Positions 10,701 to 17,003 of a stretch of DNA of 64,000 nt are shown piece after piece (position 1 is the stretch's first letter; each line of letters begins with the position of its first letter). A program made the position numbers and the translations under genes. The DNA comes from Saccharibacillus endophyticus. Its GTDB lineage: Bacteria; Bacillota; Bacilli; Paenibacillales; Paenibacillaceae. A model generated the notes under the pieces. The model searched no databases and had not been told where the DNA came from. It was given only the letters and a program-made list of their open reading frames with translations. The DNA lies in NCBI RefSeq assembly GCF_013185185.1, contig NZ_JAAZWE010000007.1, positions 124,001 to 188,000 of the forward strand. The letters run 5' to 3'.

Positions 10701-11817
10701 CGAAGGTTGGTATAGCGATAATATATTGACGAATCCTTACGACTTCAATACCGTAGTCAATGCTGACCTTACTTTGTACGCAAAATGGACGTATACGCCG
10801 TGGTATATTTTAGGTAATCCGTTCGATGCAAGAAGTGCGTACCAAGTGGTTGCGGATAGTCGAGGTATCGTCTATGCGACTTACGAAGGAGGAATATCGA
10901 AATACGCAAACGGCGCATGGACATCGATTCCGGGCGATTCCAGTGCAGCCAAGAAAATTGCTGTAAACAGTCAAGACGTCTTGTACCGGGTCAATTCAGA
11001 CGGCGACGGCACTTTGTTTGCACAAAAGTTCAACGGAACCGGTTGGGAAGACCTCGGCAGGGATAAAACTCTTGTCGGCGCTTCAGGCGATGGCGGGTTT
11101 GCAGGTGCGAGAATCAATCTTGCATTCGATAACAACGATGTTCTTTATGTCGTATACAACGATCAAGACGACAAATTGCAGGTAGTCAAATACGTAGACG
11201 ATGTGTGGGTACCGGTCGTCGGAGGAGCTTCTCTCGGAGGACATGCAGATAATCCAAGTCTCAAATTCGACGCGGACAATAACATGTATGTGTTCAGAGA
11301 TAAATCTGAAACCATCAACAGAGGGAATCCGTCTCTCAACGGAAGAGGAACGCGTATTGTCGTTTTGAAATACGAAAATGCAGCATGGGTAGCACTCGGC
11401 GACTTGGGCTTAATCGAAGTTAGAGAGCTTTCAGAGACACCGTACTTTGAAGTGGCTCCGGACGGCACGCCTTATGTCTTGCATTCGACGCCTGGTAAAG
11501 CGGTACTGACAAGGTATAACGGTACGGAGTGGGAGAAAGTCGGCGAAGGTTCAATGCCGGTTTCCGATTACTTCACATTAGGATTAGCAGTCGATGAGAT
11601 CGGTACGCCGTATGTTGCTTATGAAGATAAGTCAAACGGCAATAAAGCGAGCGTGGCGAAATATGAAGGAACTTGGAGTAAAGTCGGCGCAGAAGCTTAT
11701 GTTGCGACCAGTAATCTGACTTTAAGGTTCTCAAGAGGTAAGGACGGCAACTTGTATTTGATTTTCGTAGAACGAAATGCAAATAAAGTTGACGTCATGA
11801 AGCACAAAATTCGGTAA
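4789..11817 (+). CDS. Giant S-layer-anchored surface protein with InlB-type (Flg_new) repeats, 2342 residues
   Basis: A GTG start lies 11 nt after AGAGGGG. A signal peptide (residues 1-37, ending KASAAA) is followed by three SLH domains (about 53-100, 113-162, 182-228) that would bind pyruvylated cell-wall polymer. A Pro/Thr then Gly/Asn linker (240-295) leads to one InlB B-type repeat (about 296-360). A long unassigned central region (365-1220) contains an acidic stretch near 880-925. After three more divergent repeats mixed with MucBP-like segments, six tandem repeats of about 67 residues (about 1581-2002) follow, each with YT-SF-SNGG, GWYSD and LTLYAKW motifs. The last 340 residues have recurring blocks suggestive of a beta-propeller. 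It is exported and wall-attached, probably adhesive or structural; no catalytic motif was seen. It is monocistronic, with a terminator at 11846. Confidence 0.85.
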   Translation: MKKAIKRAWKAKVQVLVWLLVISLIVPMLPPPKASAAAELPMQITDVTAMTKFKDVNATDWFHDAVVQMQAKGIFSGTTADTFSPKGKMTRAMYITALGRMAGVDTGAYLASSFADVPVGSWYAPYIEWAVQKGITDGTGGSNYSPNATVSREQMATMTLRYFESEQIPYQTGTPLTTQPGDLANVSPWAADAVLKLWQAGVFTGDEKGNFNPRAQATRAEAAVLFMRNSSIVEAWKSGNPVIVVPTPTTSTPTPTPTPNTAGNSGGGTSGGNNGGTPGGNAGGGTPTPTGITYTLTFESNGGNVIPAQKVKKGELLNNLPVPTKEDFIFQGWFIDSDLSLIFASGSELTEDTTLYAKYTDRLDDAVESIPSYSVLDVAPNYTITLKDETASLTIEDVKAGIEFIDTANPSFEGVEVAGGNGVFTVSSAAEEGKFVEGNTYQLTLTDENLSFDGQDKSTEIYVFSVAKPEGIEIPLDTNLIYLPYADVKNMTLNGKEAGSLAVPVMTTTVDGSGQALADANATSGTFDYNGSVDIQIGATVAIYAGVRPDQRTVATDGVNSGDVAYVHITDKVGKTYTYGRAEVDEVLFKPDVLPVSITADTDGYPDNNSITVEHTVMNYSDPQYEELGLNELTTVDVGDFIGFYTGEFGSENGIESVGYGRITSVTSNAEMDIITYTDATLDDVTSAFDMYQKQAIDGEYLLSDEQVDQIERQIETQARKSGFVDQAADYLTETALKTKAVQSQAFLAGNDRVSVENLEVTATIGTKVKNIDQRSSGISASLAVEADIVVHLTEKSDLVIHMTAAFVQEISLSLNVNSETAWHWYKVKIGFFSVPVFPVIDDYIVTANLDTYTYTGLNITAEMALVEPNELEDALEDWDAAEEEGLLGDVRDIATEIQNLINGTDDEDDNLDADSLREQYQEMLEEDTEWVPLIEKSLFKTSVYVAYGLIEVQFEAQFVVKAKVNLSIGADFYYKSAKRYSVTLRILSFSGTSNTVNLPGDGDYQFTFYVMGTIGLRAGINMEVKAGVGSVSLNSIGISVEPGAYINLWGYFYYQLKNINNVKTTKSLGALYVEIGIYLEVALGAQLGDGALSAGVSLLDKEWPLYMIGRADNVYDFDYEQDEELGIPLAGKGNSIELPNSLLKMNVFDLKSGDTGSAVYDVNRFDIQVDNKNFTYDPSTRRIAAVSTTRPVLKGNLVITWKGAPLSFASDPIKRTIPLSWRMTQNEYIFQLDPRNGGATQILPVVYNTAVNVPTPVYPGYTFQGWYTAPSGGEKVEIPSRMPKEDYELYARWTANPNTPYTVLHYLIDPNTGKSVSKTPDYTEFAKGTTDTEIHINSDRFKAQGYANGVSDGRIIKGDESTVVKVEYYPAVHSASFNLGYPGAPRSSFSEPAGRNIEGRIPVPTRTGYVFDGWSPQVPKTMPDSSVEYTAQWIAKEDTPYQVVYLKQDLGSDTYTVADTESYRGATGAEANLDSVTPKVYPEFEFKPEIPGTVLTSTIASNGKTVLKLYYKRDTHKLKINYGGSGQADKEVDVPFGATLKLHLGTPIREGHMFTGWSPAAPENMPGEDISVTAQWSTNAYTINFESNGATEDVSSQNVDYGGSVTVPTEPTKNGFVFGGWYSDSSLTNKYDFGTLVTDNMTLYAKWLLQYTVSFDSMGGSPVDAQVVNDGAKATAPTAPTKDDYVFSGWYMDDQLSTPYNFTTAVVTGDITLYAKWNIYVPTTYTVSFESNGGTDVQAQIINEGAVANVPLEPMQSRYTFAGWYSDSDLTTPYGFTESVMNDLTLYAKWTLNEYTVTFNSNGGSAVSSQSVNDGDSIAAPEMPTRNGYVFGGWYSNSTLTNLYDFNTPIAANLSLYAKWTARYTVTFNSNGGSNVDSQTIDRDGKVQLPPAPTRDEYTFVGWQIDESLTQGYDFDTSVTNDLTLYAKWKSDKYTVSFDSNEGSAVEDQKVSPGGKASAPSTPTWEGYKFEGWYSDNILTNPYDFNTVVNADLTLYAKWTYTPWYILGNPFDARSAYQVVADSRGIVYATYEGGISKYANGAWTSIPGDSSAAKKIAVNSQDVLYRVNSDGDGTLFAQKFNGTGWEDLGRDKTLVGASGDGGFAGARINLAFDNNDVLYVVYNDQDDKLQVVKYVDDVWVPVVGGASLGGHADNPSLKFDADNNMYVFRDKSETINRGNPSLNGRGTRIVVLKYENAAWVALGDLGLIEVRELSETPYFEVAPDGTPYVLHSTPGKAVLTRYNGTEWEKVGEGSMPVSDYFTLGLAVDEIGTPYVAYEDKSNGNKASVAKYEGTWSKVGAEAYVATSNLTLRFSRGKDGNLYLIFVERNANKVDVMKHKIR
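9529..10794 (+). repeat. Six tandem ~200-bp coding repeats (Flg_new/InlB-type)
   Basis: Within the 2342-residue protein, six units of about 67 codons run head to tail. Each starts near YTVSF and ends near LYAKW. They are clearly related in protein sequence but diverged in DNA, so they are old repeats rather than recent slippage products. Confidence 0.85.
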
Positions 11818-11845
11818 GAACCCATTCAATCATAAAAATAACCCG

Positions 11846-11892
11846 AAAGAAGCTGCGACAAGCGCTATCATGTGCTCAAGCAGCTTCTTTTT
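11846..11892 (+). terminator. Rho-independent terminator after the SLH protein gene
   Basis: An 11-bp perfect stem (AAAGAAGCTGC 11846-11856 with 11880-11890), a 23-nt loop and a T-run lie 29 bp after the stop. Confidence 0.8.
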
Positions 11893-11974
11893 ATGAGAAA
11901 CTAAACGTACCCAAATCGCGTTTGTAAGTATATAAGATGCGCCTTCTCGCTTTTACAAAAGGAGAGGGTTATAA

Positions 11975-12437
11975 GTGAGAAAAAGCTTGTCTATTCGTGT
12001 TTTAATGATTTTTGCTTTACTGAGTCAATTGGCGTTGCCTTTTGCCAGTGCGTCTTCTGATGGACCGCCTTCGATAGACAATAGTTCAAACTCGGCTTAT
12101 GCTGCAACGGCAACGACCGCAAAGGTAGCCGATGCAATCGTACCTGCCGGTTCGAATTCTGCAACAGCATCAGCGACGTTGACAGGTTTGCGACCAGGTT
12201 CCGTCTACTATGTCAGCGGTAGATGAAAATGCGTTCGGACCAACGAGCTCTACAGAAATGACCTTATTTACATTTCCAGCCGATCCTCCTACAATCAATC
12301 CAACCCCGGCAAGTTTCGATAAAAATCCTACTCAACAGTCTGACGTTTCCACAGCGTTAACGACAAACGGCCACAAACTCACCTCAGTTGAGCTTGACGG
12401 TTTCCCTATCCCCAACAACCCAAGATCCCCCGCTTGA
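11975..12437 (+). pseudogene. Decayed secreted protein gene with Fn3-like and CBM_X2-type remains
   Basis: A GTG start with AAAGGAGAGGG upstream opens a frame with a clear signal peptide (LMIFALLSQLALPFASASS). The frame continues to RPGSVYYVSG and stops at 12226. The sequence resumes one frame over as SAVDENAFGPTSS, so the loss of one base near 12210-12216 would restore a continuous Fn3-like strand pattern. The second frame carries INPTPASFDKNPTQQSDV and TNGHKLTSVE, closely matching the start of the CBM_X2 (X2 module) fold, but it ends at 12437 after about one third of that module. It is therefore both frameshifted and truncated. The ancestor was probably a secreted multi-domain surface or carbohydrate-binding protein like its upstream neighbour. 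Confidence 0.6.
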
Positions 12438-12464
12438 TCCCCGCACGCAAGGCAGAACGAATTC

Positions 12465-12505
12465 GAAGGAAACAAGCGGCCCCGACGGGAAGTTTGTTTC
12501 CTTTT
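12465..12505 (+). terminator. Rho-independent terminator after the pseudogene
   Basis: Stem AAGGAAACAA (12465-12474) with TTGTTTCCTT (12493-12502) followed by TTT. Confidence 0.75.
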
Positions 12506-12544
12506 TCATTTCTGCTGTTGCTTTACTTGGAAACGTAACGCCTT

Positions 12545-12582
12545 AAAGAGGCATTCGGGGAAACTTCTCATGCGTCTTTTTT
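12545..12582 (+). terminator. Second terminator-like hairpin
   Basis: Stem AAAGAGGCAT (12545-12554) with ATGCGTCTTT (12570-12579), one mismatch, then further Ts. It may be a backup for the terminator 40 bp upstream or a leftover of a deleted gene. Confidence 0.45.
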
Positions 12583-12656
12583 CAGTGCGTATCCATAAAA
12601 AGCCGTATTATTTTGTTTGCGAGTTAACTGTAATTATCCACCTTTATTCACTTAAC

Positions 12657-12685
12657 TTGTATATATGGTTGTTATGACATACAAT
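12657..12685 (+). promoter_or_regulatory. Sigma-A promoter of the luciferase-like oxidoreductase gene
   Basis: TTGTAT (12657-12662), a 17-bp spacer and TACAAT (12680-12685) lie 60 bp upstream of the ATG at 12746. Confidence 0.6.
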
Positions 12686-12745
12686 AGACCCGGTAAGAAA
12701 CTTAGCACTCTTTCAAAAACTCTACGCAGGGAGGCCCACCATCTC

Positions 12746-13783
12746 ATGTCACACTCTAACATAGCCCTTTCCGTATTGGACTTGCTTCCGATCCGCGAAG
12801 GCAAAGACGCTACAGCGGCTATCGATCAGATGGTCAGCCTGGCGCAAACCGTCGAAAAACTGGGCTACACCCGATACTGGATCGCCGAGCACCACAATAC
12901 CCCGACGCTGATCAGCTCCGCGACTTCGATCTTGGTCAAGCACGTCTTGGATCACACCGACACGATCCGCGCGGGTTCCGGCGGCGTCATGCTGCCCAAC
13001 CATTCGCCGTTGATCGTAGCCGAACAGTTCGGCACGATCGCGACTATCCATCCGGATCGCGTCGATCTGGGACTCGGCCGCGCGCCGGGAACGGATGAAG
13101 CGGCAGCGAAGGCGATTCGGCGTTCTTCGGGGGATTCCGCGCCTTCTTTCCCGGACGATATCCGATCTCTCCTCACCTATCTCGGAGCGCCGGAACAACA
13201 AGGAACCGTCCGCGCTTATCCCGGAGTCGGAACGAAAGTTCCGTTGTACATCCTGGGTTCTTCGACGGATTCCGCCTATTTGGCGGCTGAACTCGGCTTG
13301 CCTTACGCGTTCGGCGCCCATTTTGCTCCTGCCCACTTGGAAGCGGCGCTTGTTGCGTACCGGGAAAACTTCAAGCCTTCCGTGCATCTGTCCAAGCCCT
13401 ACGTGATGGTATCTGCCAATGTGATCGCGGCCGATTCGGACGAGGAAGCTCATTTTTTGGCGACGACGATGAACCAGGTCTTCCTGAACATCCTGCGGGG
13501 CGGGCAGCAGCTCATGCAGCCGCCTGCCGAGAATCTCGACTCCGACATCACCGCGAAGGAAGAGGAAATGCTCGCGGCGATGTCCAGCGTGACGTTCAAA
13601 GGAAGCAAAGACACGATCACGCAGCAGCTTAATCTTTTCCAAACTCGGTATGCGGCTGACGAGTTGATCGTGAATTCGTTTATTTACGAGGAAGAGAAGC
13701 TGACGCGTTCGTTCGAGATTTTAAAAGAAGCCGTGCAGAGCATGGAAGAGAATCGTCAATCAGAGGCGAGCATCGTTCGGTAA
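12746..13783 (+). CDS. LLM-class flavin-dependent oxidoreductase (luciferase-like)
   Basis: 345-residue cytoplasmic TIM-barrel protein of the bacterial luciferase-like monooxygenase superfamily, MsnO8-like subgroup. Recognisable segments are LSVLDLLPIREG at the N-terminus, YWIAEHHNTP, GGVMLPNHSPLIVAEQFGT, HPDRVDLGLGRAPGTD and LGSSTDSAYLAAELGLPYAFG. These form the flavin-binding barrel strands in the expected order. Family members use FMNH2/F420-like reduced flavin to oxidise varied small substrates; the substrate here cannot be told. I use ATG 12746, with GGGAGG at 12728-12733; an earlier in-frame ATG at 12665 overlaps the promoter and encodes a basic stretch foreign to the family. It appears to be monocistronic. 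Confidence 0.85.
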   Translation: MSHSNIALSVLDLLPIREGKDATAAIDQMVSLAQTVEKLGYTRYWIAEHHNTPTLISSATSILVKHVLDHTDTIRAGSGGVMLPNHSPLIVAEQFGTIATIHPDRVDLGLGRAPGTDEAAAKAIRRSSGDSAPSFPDDIRSLLTYLGAPEQQGTVRAYPGVGTKVPLYILGSSTDSAYLAAELGLPYAFGAHFAPAHLEAALVAYRENFKPSVHLSKPYVMVSANVIAADSDEEAHFLATTMNQVFLNILRGGQQLMQPPAENLDSDITAKEEEMLAAMSSVTFKGSKDTITQQLNLFQTRYAADELIVNSFIYEEEKLTRSFEILKEAVQSMEENRQSEASIVR

Positions 13784-13927
13784 TCGGCGGGCACTCAAAT
13801 CCGTATCCGAACTTCATCGTTCATACTGGGTTCATATTCGCTTCATTCGGAAGACATTTCGGTTCGCTAGACTGGGAAGAAGCAGGCCGCAAGGCCGTTT
13901 CGCAGATTACCAAAGGAGCTGAACCGT

Positions 13928-14890
13928 TTGACCTCGAATGTAAGCAAAGCCCGAAAAATTTTGTCCGTTTTGTTGAAAATCATTGCCGCGCTCGCGATCC
14001 TAGTTTTGCTGTTCGTCGCGACCGTCTTTGCCGTCGACCGAATCAGCAGCGCTTCCGAGCAGAAAAAATTGCAGCCGTACGGCCAGCAAGTGACGGTAGA
14101 CGGAAAACAGATGAACGTGCTCGTCCAAGGCGACGGCGAGGAAACGATCGTGCTGCTGCCCGGTTACGGCAATGCCGCGCCCGGACTCGATTTCCAGCCG
14201 CTGATCGACACGTTGACACCGGATTACCGCGTCGTCGTGGTCGAGCCGTTCGGCTACGGGCTCAGTGACCCGACGGATGTCGAACGCACTACCGAGAACA
14301 TCGTCAATGAGATTCATGCGGCAGTGCAGAGCTTGGGTCTCGACCGTTATATTTTGATGGCGCATTCGATCTCCGGCCTTTATAGTCTGGATTACGTGAA
14401 CCGATATCCGCGCGAAGTGACCGCGTTCGTCGGGCTGGACAGCAGCGTCCCGTCGCTTAGCGAGCAAAAAATCGAAGCCTCGGACGTCGCGCCGATCCGA
14501 TGGTTCCGCGACTTGGGCTTCGACCGCGTGCAGTTGAAACTGAGCGCCGACCCGTACGAAGGGCTTGCCTATGACGAGCAGACCGTCGAGCAGCTGCACA
14601 GGCTGATGCGGCGCAACATGTACAACGACACGCAGTTGAACGAGGTCGTGAGCATGTTCGGTAATTTTCAGGCAGGTCAACAGCAGTCTTTTCCCGCCGA
14701 TCTGCCGGTGTTATTTTTCCTTCAGGCTCACCATCCCGCAGTAGCGGAGTGGATTCCCGAACATGAAAAACAAATCGCGAATTCCGAGCAGGCCGAGGTA
14801 ATGTTATTGGACGCGAACCACTATCTGTACCGTTCGCATCCGCAAGAAATCGCTGAAGGCGTCCGAGCGTTCATGCAGGAATTGAAATAG
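13928..14890 (+). CDS. Membrane-anchored alpha/beta hydrolase
   Basis: A TTG start follows AAAGGAG with a normal gap. Of 320 residues, 1-12 are basic and 14-36 form one membrane segment (LKIIAALAILVLLFVATVFA), so the catalytic domain is probably displayed outside the membrane. The hydrolase core shows the oxyanion-strand IVLLPGYG (residues 74-81), GYGLSDP, and the nucleophile elbow AHSISG with Ser147. The first Gly of the usual GxSxG is replaced by Ala. The catalytic His is probably His298 in DANHYLYRSHP. The family is broad (esterases, lipases, haloperoxidase-like) and the substrate is unknown. It is followed by its own terminator. Confidence 0.8.
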   Translation: MTSNVSKARKILSVLLKIIAALAILVLLFVATVFAVDRISSASEQKKLQPYGQQVTVDGKQMNVLVQGDGEETIVLLPGYGNAAPGLDFQPLIDTLTPDYRVVVVEPFGYGLSDPTDVERTTENIVNEIHAAVQSLGLDRYILMAHSISGLYSLDYVNRYPREVTAFVGLDSSVPSLSEQKIEASDVAPIRWFRDLGFDRVQLKLSADPYEGLAYDEQTVEQLHRLMRRNMYNDTQLNEVVSMFGNFQAGQQQSFPADLPVLFFLQAHHPAVAEWIPEHEKQIANSEQAEVMLLDANHYLYRSHPQEIAEGVRAFMQELK

Positions 14891-14906
14891 AGATCGCAGA
14901 TAGACC

Positions 14907-14944
14907 GACCGTTGATCCGAATCTTGGATGAACGGTCTTTTGTT
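14907..14944 (+). terminator. Rho-independent terminator after the hydrolase gene
   Basis: Stem GACCGTTGATCC (14907-14918) with GGATGAACGGTC (14926-14937), one mismatch, followed by TTTTGTT. Confidence 0.75.
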
Positions 14945-14971
14945 ATGGAAACACGCAAAATGACGTATAAT
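14943..14971 (+). promoter_or_regulatory. Sigma-A promoter candidate for the membrane-anchored 155-residue protein
   Basis: A perfect -10 TATAAT (14966-14971) with a 17-bp spacer from the weaker -35 TTATGG (14943-14948). The expected RNA start leaves room for the GGAGGT site at 15005. Confidence 0.55.
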
Positions 14972-15014
14972 GAAAAGGTGCGTTTTGGTATGTCTTGTTT
15001 GTTTGGAGGTTATG

Positions 15015-15482
15015 ATGAGCAGAAAAAGTATAATCCTATCGTCCATGATCTTGATCGCTGCTGTAATCACCCTATCGACGATTTACTTCGTTCACGGACA
15101 TCAGAAGCAGAAGACCTGGCAAATGCCTGCTCCCGATATTCCGGTTCAAACCCGAACGTTCGACGGTCTGACCTTTTCACTGCGAAACGCCGCATACACC
15201 GAAGGCCGCGTATCGCTCGGAATCGAAGTGAAAGGCGGCGGGCAAGTCGAAAACGACCTAGGCTACGAATTTTACAACGACGGACATCGATTCGCTTCCT
15301 CCGTCAGCGGCAAAATGTATGAATTGGGAAACCAACATTACTACTTGACCGCGGACACCGACGAAGTCTCCGACCTGCCGGATCACTTGAACTTGAAAAT
15401 CAATATCCTATCCCGAAAAAGCGCATTGGAACCTCACCGCCTGAGCGCGACTTTCGAAGTTCCTTTAAACAAAGAAAACTAG
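15015..15482 (+). CDS. Hypothetical single-pass membrane-anchored protein, 155 residues
   Basis: The family is unrecognised. An N-terminal membrane segment (residues 5-26, SIILSSMILIAAVITLSTIY) is followed by an extracytoplasmic domain rich in beta strands (FDGLTFSLRNAAYTEGRVSL). The style resembles beta-sandwich ectodomains such as the C-terminal parts of DUF4179 proteins; that resemblance is weak. No lipobox or catalytic motif is seen. Two adjacent ATGs follow GGAGGT (15005-15010): ATG 15012 is too close, so ATG 15015 is preferred. The stop lies 20 bp before a structured repeat element. Its own promoter upstream suggests a single-gene unit. Confidence 0.6.
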   Translation: MSRKSIILSSMILIAAVITLSTIYFVHGHQKQKTWQMPAPDIPVQTRTFDGLTFSLRNAAYTEGRVSLGIEVKGGGQVENDLGYEFYNDGHRFASSVSGKMYELGNQHYYLTADTDEVSDLPDHLNLKINILSRKSALEPHRLSATFEVPLNKEN

Positions 15483-15502
15483 GGCTTAAATGCCTTGAAA
15501 AT

Positions 15503-15682
15503 GTTGAGAACGTCAAACGTAACTGGAAACGAGAAGACGGAGAGAGAAATTCAGGTCAAGACGCCTTTGAACTCGGAAAACTTCCATTTTAAATTTCAAT
15601 CCGGTTTTCCGAGTGAGACAGCGAATTGAACGAATTTCTCTCGCAGTCTTCTCGCTTCCCGCGCTAACGTGACTCTCTCAAC
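15503..15682 (+). repeat. Structured intergenic repeat element, copy A
   Basis: This is one of five related elements in the window. Outer arms GTTGAGA/TCTCAAC (15503-15509, 15676-15682) enclose a stem GAAGAC (15533-15538)/GTCTTC (15646-15651). A conserved internal loop GGA (15539-15541)/GCA (15643-15645) and stem GAGAGAAATTC (15542-15552)/GAATTTCTCTC (15632-15642) follow. The inside holds GACGCCTTTGA, an inner hairpin ACTCGGAAAAC (15571-15581)/GTTTTCCGAGT (15604-15614), and TGAGACAGC. It lies between the stop of the membrane-anchored protein gene and the next gene. It is nearly identical in its outer arms to copy F. No open frame of value and no T-run terminator are present. Confidence 0.8.
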
Positions 15683-15735
15683 AGCCTTAAGGCGCGTAAC
15701 CGCCCTAGGAATAAGCCCAACATAGGAGGACCCTC

Positions 15736-16302
15736 ATGTCCTGGAGCAAACTGCAACAACAACTGGAGAGCTTCCTCTCCCCGTCGCTGAGCGGCAAAGT
15801 CGAATACCAAGCCACCAGCTACCGATATTTACTCGATAAGTCCGGCACCTGCCACATTTCCGTCGATAAAAAGAATATCCTCAACATGAGCGACAAAACC
15901 AATCCCATCCGCTGGTTCCAAAGCGAGCTGGAGATCAAAAACGATCCCGAACTCTACATTCCGGTCAAGCCCGAAGACATCGAAGCCGTGCGCAAAACCG
16001 CCAAAGGCCCGATCCCGGAAGACCGCCTCAAGATCATGGCCCGTAGTCGTAAAGCCGGCGAGCACGCCAAAGACATGATGAACGCCCAAGCCGCGCTGAC
16101 CAAATCCAACTTCACGAAGGACGCGAACAAATTTCTGACTACCCCGATCGAGACCAGCTTGGAAAGCAATGATATCCTGCTGAACATTCTCGCTCTGGTC
16201 GATCGCCGCGTCGGCAAAAAGCGCATTCTGAACATGTCCGAGCAGATCAAGCTGAAGCATCCGATCGTGCAGTATTTTTACGAGCTGCGGCGGGACGCTT
16301 GA
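15736..16302 (+). CDS. SF0329-family-like hypothetical protein, 188 residues
   Basis: Soluble 188-residue protein. The start SWSKLQQQLESFLSPSLSGK followed by a V-E-Y...YRY pattern, and the end segment DILLNILALVDRRVGKKRI ... HPIVQYFYELR, match what I recall of the poorly characterised SF0329 family (YnfB-like hypothetical proteins), for which no function is established. No signal peptide, membrane segment or catalytic signature is visible. The ATG is preceded by AGGAGG (15724 region). The frameshifted GNAT gene follows after 24 bp and was perhaps once cotranscribed. Structured repeat copy A sits directly upstream and would be in the 5' leader if transcription starts further up. Confidence 0.6.
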   Translation: MSWSKLQQQLESFLSPSLSGKVEYQATSYRYLLDKSGTCHISVDKKNILNMSDKTNPIRWFQSELEIKNDPELYIPVKPEDIEAVRKTAKGPIPEDRLKIMARSRKAGEHAKDMMNAQAALTKSNFTKDANKFLTTPIETSLESNDILLNILALVDRRVGKKRILNMSEQIKLKHPIVQYFYELRRDA

Positions 16303-16326
16303 TCCGGTCGAAGAGAGGAGGGCCTC

Positions 16327-16805
16327 ATGGAATTTAAAACGGCTAAGATCCATCATTTGTCCCAAATTGTGCGACTGTTGGCGGACGACGAGCTGGGAGC
16401 GGCACGGGAGCGTTTCGAAGACCCGCTGCCGCAAGCTTATCTGAATGCTTTCGAGCAGATCGAGCGGCAAGCCGGAAATTCGATCATTGTTGCTGTGGAA
16501 AACGAGGAGGTTGTAGGTTGCGTCCAGCTTACGATCATCCCCGGACTTGCAAGATTGGGCATGACTCGCGGACAGATCGAAGGCGTTCGCGTGGCGCGCG
16601 GGCATCGCGGAAAAGGGATCGGGAAGCGTTATTCCGTTACGCGATCGACGAAGCGGCAGCTTCCGGCTGCGAGATGATCCAGCTCACCACGGACAAAAGC
16701 CGCAAAGACGCCCATCGGTTCTACGAACGATTAGGATTTACGGCCAGCCACGACGGGATGAAGCTTACGCTGAACACGCGGAAAAGCGAGGATCGTCAGC
16801 GCTAA
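16327..16805 (+). pseudogene. GNAT-family N-acetyltransferase with a single-base frameshift
   Basis: The first frame starts with AGGAGGGCCTC then ATG 16327 and gives a normal GNAT N-terminus with VGCVQLTIIPG (beta 4), then the acetyl-CoA-binding motif A as VRVARGHRGKGIG. Immediately after that the frame runs into unrelated sequence and stops at 16677. In the next frame the expected continuation EALFRYAIDEAAASGCEMIQ and KDAHRFYERLGFTASHDGM runs to 16805. One missing G in the GGG at 16621-16623 explains it completely. The product would therefore lack motif B and the C-terminal fold. Because the site is a G-run, a sequencing error is as likely as a true mutation. If intact, it would acetylate a small-molecule amine of unknown identity. 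Confidence 0.75.
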
Positions 16806-16923
16806 GAAACGATTGGCCTGCCCGGCCTGCATTCCGTCATTGACAACCGTCTTCGATTCGGATTATTATGACAACAGTTCAATACGGCGATGGAGTTCGC
16901 CATAACCGCCTTTCGAGGCTAAT

Positions 16924-16964
16924 GACTCCTACCCATGATACGTCGTGGGTAGGAGTCTGTTTTG
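16924..16964 (+). terminator. Rho-independent terminator before the CLC gene
   Basis: A 12-bp perfect stem GACTCCTACCCA (16924-16935)/TGGGTAGGAGTC (16946-16957) is followed by TGTTTTG. It excludes the apparent upstream TTG start (16962) of the next frame. Confidence 0.8.
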
Positions 16965-17003
16965 TTTTCGGGACTGAATTCGGAGATAAGAAGGGATACG
17001 GAT

